Shown one piece after another: positions 16,880 through 25,329 of a stretch of 64,000 nt of DNA. Position numbers and translations under genes: made by a program. The notes under the pieces are model-generated. The model did not search any database and had not been told where the DNA came from. It saw only the letters and a program-made list of their open reading frames with translations. The stretch's first letter is position 1. Each line of letters begins with the position of its first letter. The DNA is from an uncultured Amylibacter sp. (GTDB lineage Bacteria; Pseudomonadota; Alphaproteobacteria; Rhodobacterales; Rhodobacteraceae): NCBI GenBank assembly GCA_959347425.1, contig OY365741.1:2070501-2134500 (forward strand), written 5' to 3'.

Positions 16880-17914
16880 CTAATAACTAATAACTAAATC
16901 CTGCAACCCATTTATCGCCGCACCCCACTCCTCGCGTTCCTCTTCTGTCAAAGGAATCAACCCCTTATCCACCAAATAGCCGTCTTCCCCCCAGGCATCC
17001 TCGGACGTAAATTCGCGCAAAAAATCAGCAATCCCTGGCACCACCCCAACGTGCGCCTTTTTCACATAAAAATACAACGAGCGAGAAATCGGGTAATCGC
17101 CACTGGCTATCGCCTCAAATTCGGGCGACACACCGTTGATCTGCGCCCCCTGCACGGAATCCGCGTTTTGCTCCAAGAAACTATACCCAAAAATGCCAAA
17201 CGCGGACGGGTTCGCGCCCAATTTCTGCACGATTAAATTGTCGTTTTCGCCCGCCTCCACATAGGCCCCATCCTCGCGTATCGTGTGGCACAGCGTTTTG
17301 TACGCGTTAATATCCGTGTCGTGCAATTCCGCAACCCACGCGATAGTCTGACACCCGCCCTCCATCGCCAGCTCGACAAAGGCATCGCGCGTGCCAGAGG
17401 TCGGGGGCGGCCCCAGAACTTCGATTTTCATATCGGGCAGGGACGGGTCAATCTGCGCCCAAGTCGTGTAGGGATTCGGTTCGGTTTGCCCGTTGGCTGT
17501 CGGAATATCCTTTGCCAAAGCGAGGAAAAGCTGTGCCAGAGTCAAATCAATAATCGGCGCGGTTTTGGCGTTAGCTATGACGATGCCGTCATAGCCGATT
17601 TTCGCCTCTATGATGTTTTTCACGCCGTTTTGGGCGCAGTTGGCGACTTCTGATGCTTTGATTCGGCGCGATGCGTTGGCCATATCGGGGGTTGCGATGC
17701 CCACGCCAGAGCAGAATAATTTTAACCCACCGCCAGAGCCTGTTGCCTCTACCACCGGGGTTTTGAATTCCGTGGATTTGCCGAATCGCTCCGCCACTGT
17801 GGTTGTGAAGGGGAACACGGTGGAAGAGCCGACGATGCGGATTTGGTCGCGTTCGGCAAAGGCGGGGCAGGCGGTGAGGGTCAGGGTGAGGGCGGTTAGG
17901 GTTTTGCGTAGCAT
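16880..17914 (-). CDS. pstS: Phosphate ABC transporter substrate-binding protein (PstS family)
   Basis: The 344-residue product begins with a Sec signal peptide MLRKTLTALTLTLTACPAFA. The mature protein starts with IRIVGSSTVFPFTTTVAERF, carries EATGSGGGLKLFC, and has SGTRDAFVELA further on; these match the phosphate-binding loops of PstS. It captures phosphate in the periplasm. The start at 17914 gives a proper signal peptide with AAAGGA upstream; a longer frame to 17962 would mask it. No pstC, pstA or pstB lies downstream, where a repeat element follows, so this is an isolated pstS. Confidence 0.85.
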   Translation of the reverse strand: MLRKTLTALTLTLTACPAFAERDQIRIVGSSTVFPFTTTVAERFGKSTEFKTPVVEATGSGGGLKLFCSGVGIATPDMANASRRIKASEVANCAQNGVKNIIEAKIGYDGIVIANAKTAPIIDLTLAQLFLALAKDIPTANGQTEPNPYTTWAQIDPSLPDMKIEVLGPPPTSGTRDAFVELAMEGGCQTIAWVAELHDTDINAYKTLCHTIREDGAYVEAGENDNLIVQKLGANPSAFGIFGYSFLEQNADSVQGAQINGVSPEFEAIASGDYPISRSLYFYVKKAHVGVVPGIADFLREFTSEDAWGEDGYLVDKGLIPLTEEEREEWGAAINGLQDLVISY

Positions 17915-17978
17915 GGGGTGGGTCCTTTGGTTGGGTGTGTGGGGGGGGTTATGGTCGAGCAATGCCCGTAATGGGGTT

Positions 17979-19685
17979 TTATAAGCCGTCTATTTTCCAA
18001 ACAGATGCCGCGTGGTTCGCCAGCCAACCTTGATAATCGTCTAGGGTGTCCATGTCCCAAGACGGATATGTTGAGATTTTTCTATTCAGCGCAAGTTTGC
18101 TCTTTTTAAAAACTTCGCATTTTCTTTCAAACGGCTGTTGCGCCAAATTATCTTTATCAGTAAGGATGGTTAAATTGCCAAGCCGATCTATCGCATCATC
18201 ATAGGTATCCAAGCCAAAATACCCCCGCCATTCATCATTAGGTTTTTGGGGTAATATATGTTCCAGCGTCATCTTTGATGATGGTTCAATTTCGTTGTTT
18301 ATATGATGTTCTATTTGAGATAGCAGAAAAACAATTTTTTTATTTGTTTGTCTGCTGGGCATTTGTTTGGTTTTAAATGCGTTTTTAAATTCAGTATCGT
18401 TGGGATAAACCTGTTTCAAGCGGTGTATTATATCCTCTGGTTTCAAATCAGGCTGTTTGTATAGCTCATTCGCAAGCCTATTATAAACACTTTCTTGATC
18501 GCTTGCCACTTTTCCACCTATGACATTGTAACGAATCGATATAGCGGTGATCCACTGTAAAATTTTTATAAAATCCTGGGGGCTATTTTTGTATGCCTCA
18601 AAGGCAGACATTAAAAGGCTCATCGGGGTTTTGATATTAAAAAGCCTAAGTGTTTCTTGATAAGGTTTTGCGTCTTGATATCTGCCCTTACCATAGTCAT
18701 TCCAAAAGTTATCGTTTTCTTTTCGGAGCGCAGCATAGACTGGGGCATTTTTTTCAATACCCTCTAAATAGCCAAAAACCTGTGATGAGGTTTCAATTGT
18801 TCCTTTTAAATCCCGATACAATTCTTTCTTGTAAGGTAAATTGCGCGAAATACCCGCGTGGCTTCGTAAAAAATCGGTAAAATTTGATTCGCCCAGTTGT
18901 ATTAGTATCGCCGCCCATCGGTCTTCAAAAACATCAAAATGGTCTTTATGATAGGCATCATCCTGCGCAACAGTAGAAAGTAGAAAATTCTTTAAAAGGT
19001 CGGGTGCGGATAGTTGCATGCCACGTGCATTAAGCGTTTCAAAGACCAAATAAGCGTTCATGTCATCTGCAACTGAAATTGTTATGAATGTAAGACCATT
19101 GGCAACACTTTCTATGTGCTGGGCAAGTTCTTCACCTGAAAGATTAAGTCCATCCAGTTTCTTTTTAAAAAATTCAAATCCCCTATTAAGTTTTCTATTT
19201 GTGGCGGTAACATTACGTTTTTGGGGAACGCCAAGGTCTCGTATAATATCTTGAAAATAATCGCCATTGTTCCGATTAAGGGTTAATTTTAATTTTATTT
19301 TAAGTGTGACAGCATCCAAAAAACCAATATAGGTTTTACGATAAGCCTCAATTCGTTGGTGATTTTCCTTGGCTTGTTCATCTGCATCAATTTTTTCTTG
19401 GAAACAGGCCAAGGCGGCAATAATATAAAGATTTATTGTTGTTAATCGTTGCTGTCCATCAATAACTTCATAGGGTGCATTATCATTTGTTTTAAAGACA
19501 AGATAGCCCATGAAGTGTTGTATTTTGCTATCAACCATCTGTTCAATATCTTGCCAAAGCTCGGTAAGTTGTTCATCTTCCCAAGAATAATCGCGTTGAA
19601 ATTGGGGGATAGTATAGGATTTTGCATTCCCCATAATCTCCAAAAACGTTTTGTTTTCTGGCGTAAGATTAAGTTTTGTAGACAT
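17979..19685 (-). CDS. DUF262/DUF1524 protein, GmrSD-like (type IV restriction-related)
   Basis: The 568-residue protein has an N-terminal DUF262 domain with IPQFQRDYSW (26-35) and DGQQRLTT (76-83), the ParB-like NTPase signature of GmrS. The C-terminal DUF1524 part has EHILPQKPNDEW followed by DRLGNLTILTDKDN, the His-Me/HNH-type nuclease pattern of GmrD. Fused proteins of this type cut modified DNA and act against phages with modified bases. It is moderately AT-rich, stands alone, and starts 18 bases from the 3' end of tRNA-Phe, a usual insertion point for mobile DNA. No integrase is seen. Specificity is not known. Confidence 0.85.
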   Translation of the reverse strand: MSTKLNLTPENKTFLEIMGNAKSYTIPQFQRDYSWEDEQLTELWQDIEQMVDSKIQHFMGYLVFKTNDNAPYEVIDGQQRLTTINLYIIAALACFQEKIDADEQAKENHQRIEAYRKTYIGFLDAVTLKIKLKLTLNRNNGDYFQDIIRDLGVPQKRNVTATNRKLNRGFEFFKKKLDGLNLSGEELAQHIESVANGLTFITISVADDMNAYLVFETLNARGMQLSAPDLLKNFLLSTVAQDDAYHKDHFDVFEDRWAAILIQLGESNFTDFLRSHAGISRNLPYKKELYRDLKGTIETSSQVFGYLEGIEKNAPVYAALRKENDNFWNDYGKGRYQDAKPYQETLRLFNIKTPMSLLMSAFEAYKNSPQDFIKILQWITAISIRYNVIGGKVASDQESVYNRLANELYKQPDLKPEDIIHRLKQVYPNDTEFKNAFKTKQMPSRQTNKKIVFLLSQIEHHINNEIEPSSKMTLEHILPQKPNDEWRGYFGLDTYDDAIDRLGNLTILTDKDNLAQQPFERKCEVFKKSKLALNRKISTYPSWDMDTLDDYQGWLANHAASVWKIDGL

Positions 19686-19702
19686 TTTTAACTCCCTAAA
19701 AA

Positions 19703-19777
19703 TGGTGCCCGGGGGCGGATTTGAACCACCGACACGAGGATTTTCAGTCCACTGCTCTACCCCTGAGCTACCCGGGC
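19703..19777 (-). tRNA. tRNA-Phe (anticodon GAA)
   Basis: On the minus strand the acceptor stem GCCCGGG pairs with CCCGGGC, the D arm reads TAGCTCAGGGGTAGAGC, the anticodon loop CTGAAAA gives GAA, the T arm contains GGTTCAAATCC, and CCA is encoded. Its place downstream of yacG is the usual alphaproteobacterial order. Confidence 0.95.
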
Positions 19778-19919
19778 GGGGAAGGGGAGGTTATCAAAAC
19801 ACCCCCTTGGGTAAGGTTATTCACGCCTTTTAGACGACTATCCGCAGATTTGCAACAGCTCTCGTGCGTTTTTATGGGTTTTATTTGGATTTTATCGCGG
19901 TTTTATTTGTGCGGGCGGA

Positions 19920-20102
19920 TTAGTGCAGTTTTTCCGCGTCCTCCGCACCTTCAAAATCCCCCAAATCCTCATCCGTATCAAACCCGCCAGCCACGCGATA
20001 GCCTTCGCCCAGCCACTTGCCCAAATCAATATCCGCACACCGTTTGGAGCAAAACGGGCGCATTTCGGGGCTCGGCTTTTTCCCACAAATCGGGCAAGTC
20101 AT
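19920..20102 (-). CDS. yacG: DNA gyrase inhibitor YacG
   Basis: A 60-residue zinc-binding protein with CPICGK near the N-terminus and [21 protein letters not shown], the YacG signature (two CxxC / CxxxC pairs). YacG binds DNA gyrase and blocks DNA binding by it. It is the last protein gene of the infA-maf-ribonuclease-yacG series, though here a plus-strand gene interrupts the run. The acidic C-terminus ([16 protein letters not shown]) is normal for the family. Confidence 0.9.
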   Translation of the reverse strand: MTCPICGKKPSPEMRPFCSKRCADIDLGKWLGEGYRVAGGFDTDEDLGDFEGAEDAEKLH

Positions 20103-20222
20103 CGCATCGCTTTCATATTCGCACGGTTTCGTGCGGGTTTAGGGGTTGTTATTTTATCGCGGTTCTTTATAGTCTGGGTTACGCAAAAGTTCAAACACAA
20201 ACAAACATAAGGAAACAAAGCG

Positions 20223-20561
20223 ATGTTTATGAAAGCAAAATTGATGGTCTTTGGCTGTTTAGCCTATATTTTATTGGGGGCAGGGGCGGTATATGCGCAT
20301 TCCGATTTGTCCTCGGTCGGCTGCCACGCGCAAGGCGGGTTGGCGCATTGCCACGCGGAATTATCGCTGGCGCAAAGCGATGAAAGCGATGAAACGGGTG
20401 ATTCGGGAGAAAGCGATGATTCGGAGATGCCAGAGGTGAAAAAATCCAAATCAGGAATATGTCACGAAAAGGGGGTTGGGCATTATGCGCGGACGAAGAC
20501 TTTCACCGCTTTTGCCACGATGGAGGCTTGTATTGCAAGCGGAGGGCGGGCGCCTTTATAG
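20223..20561 (+). CDS. Secreted YHYH-type small protein
   Basis: The 112-residue product has a signal peptide ending AVYA-HSD. The mature part starts with GCHAQGGLAHCH, a His/Cys motif like the YHYH domain, followed by an acidic Ser/Asp/Glu-rich linker (about 50-72) and a C-terminal KSGICHEKGVGHYARTKTF with MEACIASGGR. The motifs could bind a metal. I do not know a function. It interrupts the otherwise minus-strand infA-maf-ribonuclease-yacG run, and AAGGAAA precedes the start. Confidence 0.6.
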   Translation: MFMKAKLMVFGCLAYILLGAGAVYAHSDLSSVGCHAQGGLAHCHAELSLAQSDESDETGDSGESDDSEMPEVKKSKSGICHEKGVGHYARTKTFTAFATMEACIASGGRAPL

Positions 20562-20728
20562 TTGTTAGTTATTAGTTATTAGTTGTTAGTTATTGGCTAT
20601 TTTCGTTATCCGTTATCTAAAATAACTAGGGTGAGTTATTTTTAGGTATTGAATTAGGCGTTAGTTAATCTAGGGAAAAACTTTGCCAAACATAACCCCA
20701 CTAATAACTAATAACTAACAACTAATAA
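20562..20728. repeat. Short intergenic element D with inverted 7-bp arrays
   Basis: TTAGTTA/TTAGTTG units lie on the left and the complementary TAACTAA/CAACTAA units on the right, with about 90 bases of unique AT-rich sequence between. The right array ends in the TAG stop codon of the minus-strand ribonuclease gene. Confidence 0.75.
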
Positions 20729-21763
20729 CTAGCGAGAGCGTTTCCTCTGCAACTCATAATGCCCTAACTTCGTCCATCCAACCATCTCTGTCGGCACATC
20801 ATCCCCCGTCAGAGCCTTCCTTAAAATCATCTCAAACCGCGTCCGATCGCGTTTTGGCATAGGCGCGGGGTCAATGACAATCTGCCCGCCCAACCCGCGC
20901 AATCGCAGCTGGCGGGGCAAATCCCCAGCGCAGGCAAAATTCGCCCGCGCCCCCGCGTCCCCGCCGAAATCCCCGCCCGTATCCACATCCACGGCGACCA
21001 GAGCGGAGGTTGATTCTATCACCATACGCGCCCCGTTCGGCAATCCAGCGATGGGGGAGTCCAGCGATTCTATCTGGTCAGCAACGCCCAATCGCTCAAA
21101 ACAGCCAGCCTCGTCTATCACAGGCACATCGCCCCAATCGCGCAACGCCAACGCGCGGGCAGAGGGTGCGGCATGGACTAACCCCACGGCTATGCCCCCG
21201 CCCGAGCCCCCGCCCGTGCATCGCGCCCGAATATCCGCCGCTAGCGAGATCATATCGCGCACCTCGGCGATAATATCCGCCAATAAGCCGTCCTGACAGG
21301 CAGTGCGTAGGATTACCGAAGCATCCCCCGCCGCGTCCGCAACTGCGGTTTTTAACGCATCACGGCGGTCTGGGTCAATGGCTTTGGATGCATTCACCGC
21401 GCCCGATTCGCCCAGAACTAATATAACATATCGCCCTTTTAATAAGGGGAATTCCCTGACGGGGGCGGCTTTGCCTTCCCCTACATGGGTTTTCACTTGC
21501 ACTAAAAACGTGCGGTCTTTCGGCGGGGTTTTGTATTTCAAAAACCCAGTCGCGCCCGCGCCCATATCCACCATCATAGCTTTTTGACGTGGTAAATCGC
21601 GCCCTGCTGTCGCGAAATAAATAGCCTCTGGCACGACCTCACCCGCACCCACAGAATTTTCGGGCATATCCATCAGCAAATCCACCAGCAACCCGTCATA
21701 TAACATCGCCGCGCACCCACGCGAATTGAAGGTATCAAAAGCTATGAACGCACCCTTTTTCAT
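20729..21763 (-). CDS. Ribonuclease E/G family protein
   Basis: The 344-residue protein is a short ribonuclease E/G-type sequence. The catalytic DEAD-like region reads ALVAVDVDTGGDF, with GARMVIESTSAL before it and LRLRGLGGQIVIDPAPM after it, as in RNase G catalytic domains. The zinc-link and the long C-terminal scaffold of RNase E are missing, and the N-terminal S1-like region is abbreviated. Similar short forms occur in the infA-maf-ribonuclease cluster of Alphaproteobacteria. It should process or degrade RNA. Its start overlaps the maf stop by four bases (ATGA), so translation is coupled. Confidence 0.82.
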   Translation of the reverse strand: MKKGAFIAFDTFNSRGCAAMLYDGLLVDLLMDMPENSVGAGEVVPEAIYFATAGRDLPRQKAMMVDMGAGATGFLKYKTPPKDRTFLVQVKTHVGEGKAAPVREFPLLKGRYVILVLGESGAVNASKAIDPDRRDALKTAVADAAGDASVILRTACQDGLLADIIAEVRDMISLAADIRARCTGGGSGGGIAVGLVHAAPSARALALRDWGDVPVIDEAGCFERLGVADQIESLDSPIAGLPNGARMVIESTSALVAVDVDTGGDFGGDAGARANFACAGDLPRQLRLRGLGGQIVIDPAPMPKRDRTRFEMILRKALTGDDVPTEMVGWTKLGHYELQRKRSR

Positions 21764-22341
21764 ACCGCGGCCTTTGGCGCAAACTTATACCCAGCCGAGC
21801 GCAACAGCCCCGCCGTTTTATCCATAGGCAAGCCCATGACATTGGAATACGACCCATTAATCGCGGGGATAAACGCGCCCGCGCACCCTTGGATAGCATA
21901 GCCCCCCGCCTTGCCCTGCCATTCATTCGTGGCGATATAATCCGCCATTTCCTGCGAGGATAACCGTTTGAACCGCACGGCGGTCAACGCGTCCGCCCGC
22001 CAGGTCCGTGTTTCGGTTTTCACAACCAGCGCGGTGATAACGCGATGACGGCGACCAGATAATAGGGACAAATACGCTTGCGCCACGACCGCATCCGCAG
22101 GTTTGCCTAGGATTCGCTGCCCGACGGACACTATCGTATCGGCGCATAAAACGATTTCACCAGCCGCAGGCGCAAAGCACCCCGCCTTTTCCCACGCCAT
22201 ACGGCGGACGTATTCCAACGGGGTTTCGCCGCGTTTTGGGGTTTCATCAATATCGGGGGGAGTGACGCGGCAAGGGGTTACGCCGAGCAACCCCAGCAAT
22301 TCTAATCGGCGCGCGCTGGCAGAGCCTAGAACCAGTTGCAT
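21760..22341 (-). CDS. maf: Maf family nucleotide pyrophosphatase
   Basis: The 193-residue protein begins LVLGSASARRLELLGLLG, the Maf signature loop, and contains ETPLEYVRRMAWEKA, VLCADTIVSVGQRILGKP with the catalytic Asp, and AGGYAIQGCAGAFI. Maf proteins hydrolyse non-canonical or excess nucleoside triphosphates such as dTTP, UTP or modified forms. It lies two bases after infA and overlaps the ribonuclease gene by four bases, so it is the middle of a tight operon. Confidence 0.92.
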   Translation of the reverse strand: MQLVLGSASARRLELLGLLGVTPCRVTPPDIDETPKRGETPLEYVRRMAWEKAGCFAPAAGEIVLCADTIVSVGQRILGKPADAVVAQAYLSLLSGRRHRVITALVVKTETRTWRADALTAVRFKRLSSQEMADYIATNEWQGKAGGYAIQGCAGAFIPAINGSYSNVMGLPMDKTAGLLRSAGYKFAPKAAV

Positions 22342-22343
22342 CG

Positions 22344-22562
22344 TTATTTATAGCGGTAATTGATGCGACCTTTGGACAGGTCGTATGGGGTCATTTGGAT
22401 TTGCACCTTGTCGCCCGCGAGGACTCGGATGCGGTTTTTGCGCATTTTGCCCGCCATGATGGCGATGATTTCGTGGTCGTTGTCTAGCTTTACCCGAAAG
22501 GTAGCGTTTGGCAATAATTCAATGACTATGCCGTCAAATTCTAGCGGTTCTTCTTTGGCCAT
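22344..22562 (-). CDS. infA: Translation initiation factor IF-1
   Basis: A 72-residue single S1/OB-fold protein of standard length. It begins [20 protein letters not shown], continues [20 protein letters not shown], and ends [11 protein letters not shown], which is the IF-1 pattern. IF-1 binds the ribosomal A site during initiation. It is the first gene of the infA-maf-ribonuclease unit. Confidence 0.97.
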   Translation of the reverse strand: MAKEEPLEFDGIVIELLPNATFRVKLDNDHEIIAIMAGKMRKNRIRVLAGDKVQIQMTPYDLSKGRINYRYK

Positions 22563-22619
22563 GGGGGCTCCGTTTTTGTGGGTTTGGGGTAGTTTAGGGT
22601 ATTGTAGGGATAAGTCAAG

Positions 22620-23109
22620 CGTTTTTTAGTTGTTAGTTATTAGTTGTTAGTTATTAGTTATTGGTTATTAGGAATTGGGGTTTGTTATTAGGAGTTGGGG
22701 ATAGAGGTTTTTTGTTTGCGCCATTTCCTCGTGGCAAGCCACTTCGAAATGTCGCCCGCCCGCCCACCCCTCCTGCGGAGAGCTGGACGAGCTATTTTTT
22801 GGCTGGGGTTTGGCTCAGCGTCTTGTATATAGTCTAAATAAATCTAGAGCAAACCTATCACCAATTCCCAAGTATTCTAAACAAATAATCCACTCTATCG
22901 TCTTGTTATTCCAGATAGTAAATTTATAGAATCACTAGCATCTTATAACCAAAGGGCTTTTGGCATGCCCTCACATCGTGAGGGCTACGCACAAAAGACC
23001 ACGCTGGTCGGTATCGCGCAAGCGATTACGAAGACCCGCAAGAGCTAAAACCACTAACAACTAATAACTAATAACTAATAACTAACAACTAACAACTAAT
23101 AACTAACAA
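22620..23109. repeat. Composite intergenic repeat element E
   Basis: The order is: TTAGTTG/TTAGTTA array, the TTTTTTGTTTGCGCC block, GCCCACCCCTCCTGCGGAGA, AT-rich core with CTATCGTCTTGTTATTCC, the GGCATGCCCTCACATCGTGA hairpin with CTTTTG/CAAAAG arms, the GCGATTACGAAGACCC block, then the complementary CTAACAA/CTAATAA array. The last array supplies the stop codon of the methyltransferase gene that ends at 23110. This is the clearest complete copy with inverted arrays at both ends. Confidence 0.85.
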
Positions 23110-24168
23110 CTAACGCTTCCCACGCCCACCAGCCCGTCTTGCCCGACCTTCGGCGACACTACCATCGGTATTTTGCACCTTATTCGCGCGTATCCACGCG
23201 GCGCCATGCGGGTCATGGTTCGTCAGGAAATTGGCCGCGCGAATCGCCATCATCTCACTACCCGAAGTCGCCTTTGTGGAGCCCATTCCCATCAACGCAC
23301 AAAACATCTCATCATCCATCTCATCAGGTATCATCACCCCAGCCGCCGCCAAAACCGCACGTTTTTCAGCAATCTTTTTCGCTGGCACTGGCAACGCAAT
23401 CGGGTTCATAATCGCGCTGGTCATCCCCGCGGCAATCGCCATCGGCAGGAACGCATTGTTAATCCCGTGTCGATTCGGCAACCCGAATGAGATATTGGAC
23501 GCGCCACAAGTCGTATTCACCCCCAATTCACGGCGCAGTTTTTCCACCAACGCAAACACTTGCAAGCCCGCCGTACCCATAGCACCTATGGGCATAACCA
23601 GTGGATCAACGACTATGTCATGCGGGGGGATGCCGAAATCGGCGGCGCGCTGCACGATTTTCTTTGCGACCTGAAAGCGTACCTCTGGGTCTTCGGAAAT
23701 ACCGCTATCGTCGTTGGAAATGGCGACCACGGGGACGTTGTATTTCTTTACCAAGGGCAGGATTGCTTCCAATCGGTCCTCCTCCCCCGTTACGGAATTC
23801 AGCAACGGGCGACCTTCGCACACGGACAATCCTGCCTCCAGCGCGGCGGGGACAGAGCTGTCAATACACAACGGCAAATCCACCAGTTTTTGGACGAGTT
23901 CCAAGACTTTTATCATCAAAGGCGGTTCGGTTTCGTTCGGGTTCGGGTTGGAATTATAGACCACTCCCGCGTTCACGTCCAGCATGCCCGCGCCTGCGGC
24001 CGCCTGTGCCAGAGCGTCTTTTTCTACTGTGGAGAAGTCGCCTGCCTCCAATTCGGCGGCGAGGATTTTGCGCCCTGTTGGGTTTATTCGCTCGCCAATC
24101 ACGCAGAAGGGCTGGTCAAAGCCTATGATGGTGGTTTTTGTTTTGCTTTCGACTATTGTGCGGGTCAT
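23110..24168 (-). CDS. Methyltetrahydrofolate:corrinoid methyltransferase (pterin-binding)
   Basis: The 352-residue protein matches the pterin-binding domain of MetH and stand-alone methyl-THF methyltransferases: VIGERINPTGRK at the start, MLDVNAGVV, LCIDSSVPAALEAGL, LNSVTGEEDR, VAISNDDSG, and GASNISFGLPNRHGIN. These enzymes move a methyl group between a corrinoid protein and tetrahydrofolate. With MetF in the same operon it should feed methyl groups from demethylation into the folate pool. A short basic tail (GRARRAGGRGKR) ends the protein. The three Mrr_N-like genes just upstream are foreign to this pathway. Confidence 0.88.
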   Translation of the reverse strand: MTRTIVESKTKTTIIGFDQPFCVIGERINPTGRKILAAELEAGDFSTVEKDALAQAAAGAGMLDVNAGVVYNSNPNPNETEPPLMIKVLELVQKLVDLPLCIDSSVPAALEAGLSVCEGRPLLNSVTGEEDRLEAILPLVKKYNVPVVAISNDDSGISEDPEVRFQVAKKIVQRAADFGIPPHDIVVDPLVMPIGAMGTAGLQVFALVEKLRRELGVNTTCGASNISFGLPNRHGINNAFLPMAIAAGMTSAIMNPIALPVPAKKIAEKRAVLAAAGVMIPDEMDDEMFCALMGMGSTKATSGSEMMAIRAANFLTNHDPHGAAWIRANKVQNTDGSVAEGRARRAGGRGKR

Positions 24169-24171
24169 TTT

Positions 24172-24600
24172 TTAGGTTCCTTTTTGGGGGTTGTTAAGTT
24201 GTTTGTTGGTTTTGTTTAGTTTCTTTTTAATTGCTAGATTTTTATGATATCGGTCATGGGATTTTTCGGCATCTGCTAAAGTGTTAATTTTGTAGCCTGA
24301 TTCTGTTAGTTGCCACATGCCACGATTGCCTTTGCCTCCTACACTATCTATATCACCGCCATATTGTAGGCTTAAACACGTCCGCGCCCAAACCAAATAA
24401 TACTTTAATTTTATAGTTACACCATTACCCATGGTATAAGATTGTTCTTCCTTACTTACGGATTCGTTTTTAATTATTCGCGCGTTAATATCATTAACAT
24501 GCGCTGTTCCCCCAAGTTCTTTTAGGGCAATGATATTTGCTAACATCATTCCGTAATAACATTGCTTACCAGTGGGGGGTATTTCAAAACTTCTTGCCAT
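24172..24600 (-). CDS. Stand-alone Mrr_N-like winged-helix protein (third of three)
   Basis: The 142-residue protein resembles the N-terminal DNA-binding (Mrr_N) domain of Mrr restriction enzymes: MMLANIIALKELGGTAHVNDI, then VSKEEQSYTM, LVWARTCLSLQYGGDID and GMWQLTESGYKI. The Mrr nuclease core (D-x-n-QxK) is absent. A Lys-rich tail follows. It is one of three adjacent paralogs that share the ML-A-(N)I-ALK-LGG core and sit on the same strand with tiny gaps inside the one-carbon operon. Function unknown; DNA binding is an inference from the fold match. Confidence 0.62.
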   Translation of the reverse strand: MARSFEIPPTGKQCYYGMMLANIIALKELGGTAHVNDINARIIKNESVSKEEQSYTMGNGVTIKLKYYLVWARTCLSLQYGGDIDSVGGKGNRGMWQLTESGYKINTLADAEKSHDRYHKNLAIKKKLNKTNKQLNNPQKGT

Positions 24601-24601
24601 G

Positions 24602-24955
24602 TCAAAGTGCCTCTATCTCTGCTAACGTTTTTATTTCGTTGCCTTTGTTTGTTAAAGTCCATGTAGAATGTTTTTCAGGGTCTTCCAAAACACCGCTATG
24701 TTTTAGGCGTTGGCGTGCGTCACCTAACCAATAATCTAATCTCGTGCGACATTTAGCTTCTTCTTCGTGGTCGCCAAACTGTATAAGCGATTGTTCCTCG
24801 TCGCTTACGTCATAGTCTTTAATTACAAAGGCAAGAATATCTTTACCCACGCCCGACCCGCCAAGTTTTTTTAAGGCACGAATGTTTGCCAACATCAGGT
24901 TGGGGTAAATAGGTGAATCGTCACCATCTTTTACAAAAAATTTACGCTGTGTCAT
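24602..24955 (-). CDS. Stand-alone Mrr_N-like winged-helix protein (second of three)
   Basis: The 117-residue protein is a diverged paralog of its neighbours: LMLANIRALKKLGGSGVGKDI, then VSDEEQSLIQFGDHEEE, RLDYWLGDARQRLKHSGVL and STWTLTNKGNEIKTL. This order of helices, acidic turn, long helix and strand matches the Mrr_N winged helix. No nuclease motif is present. It overlaps neither neighbour but is only one base from the next gene, so it is part of the same transcript. Confidence 0.6.
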   Translation of the reverse strand: MTQRKFFVKDGDDSPIYPNLMLANIRALKKLGGSGVGKDILAFVIKDYDVSDEEQSLIQFGDHEEEAKCRTRLDYWLGDARQRLKHSGVLEDPEKHSTWTLTNKGNEIKTLAEIEAL

Positions 24956-24966
24956 TGTGATTTCCT

Positions 24967-25326
24967 TTATTGTGTTGCTAGATATCTTGTGTAAGCGTCT
25001 GCGGCATCTTGTTTATTTTGAATGCTATGACCAGATGTTGTTAATTTCCAATAACCACGCCCATGTGTTTGTTCAAGGCTCTCTAAATCGCCGCTCATTT
25101 TTAGATAAGTGCGCACCCAACTCAAGTGGGTGTGTAATAGTGAACTACCATCATTGTTTTTGTAAGATTTTTCTCTTATGCCTACGGGTTCATTTTTCTT
25201 TATAATTTCCTCAAACTCATGAACATGACCCATTCCTTGAATTTGCTTTAGAGCAATTACAGTTGCTAATATCATCCCTGGATAATCGGGAGTCCCAGTA
25301 GGTTGTAGTATAAAATTCCGTGCCAT
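24967..25326 (-). CDS. Stand-alone Mrr_N-like winged-helix protein (first of three)
   Basis: The 119-residue protein starts MARNFILQPTGTPDYPGMILATVIALKQIQGMGHVHEF, nearly the same opening as the 24172 paralog (MARSFEIPPTGKQCYYG), and has LSWVRTYLKMSGDLESL and GYWKLTTSGHSI. It matches an Mrr_N winged helix with no nuclease core. It lies three bases after metF on the same strand and is AT-rich compared with metF, suggesting that the trio entered the operon as a unit and was then duplicated. Confidence 0.62.
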   Translation of the reverse strand: MARNFILQPTGTPDYPGMILATVIALKQIQGMGHVHEFEEIIKKNEPVGIREKSYKNNDGSSLLHTHLSWVRTYLKMSGDLESLEQTHGRGYWKLTTSGHSIQNKQDAADAYTRYLATQ

Positions 25327-25329
25327 AAC

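Noticed and set aside
19721..20383. A 220-codon plus-strand open frame near tRNA-Phe
   Set aside because: It begins inside the antisense of tRNA-Phe and runs across yacG on the other strand; composition and start are not gene-like.
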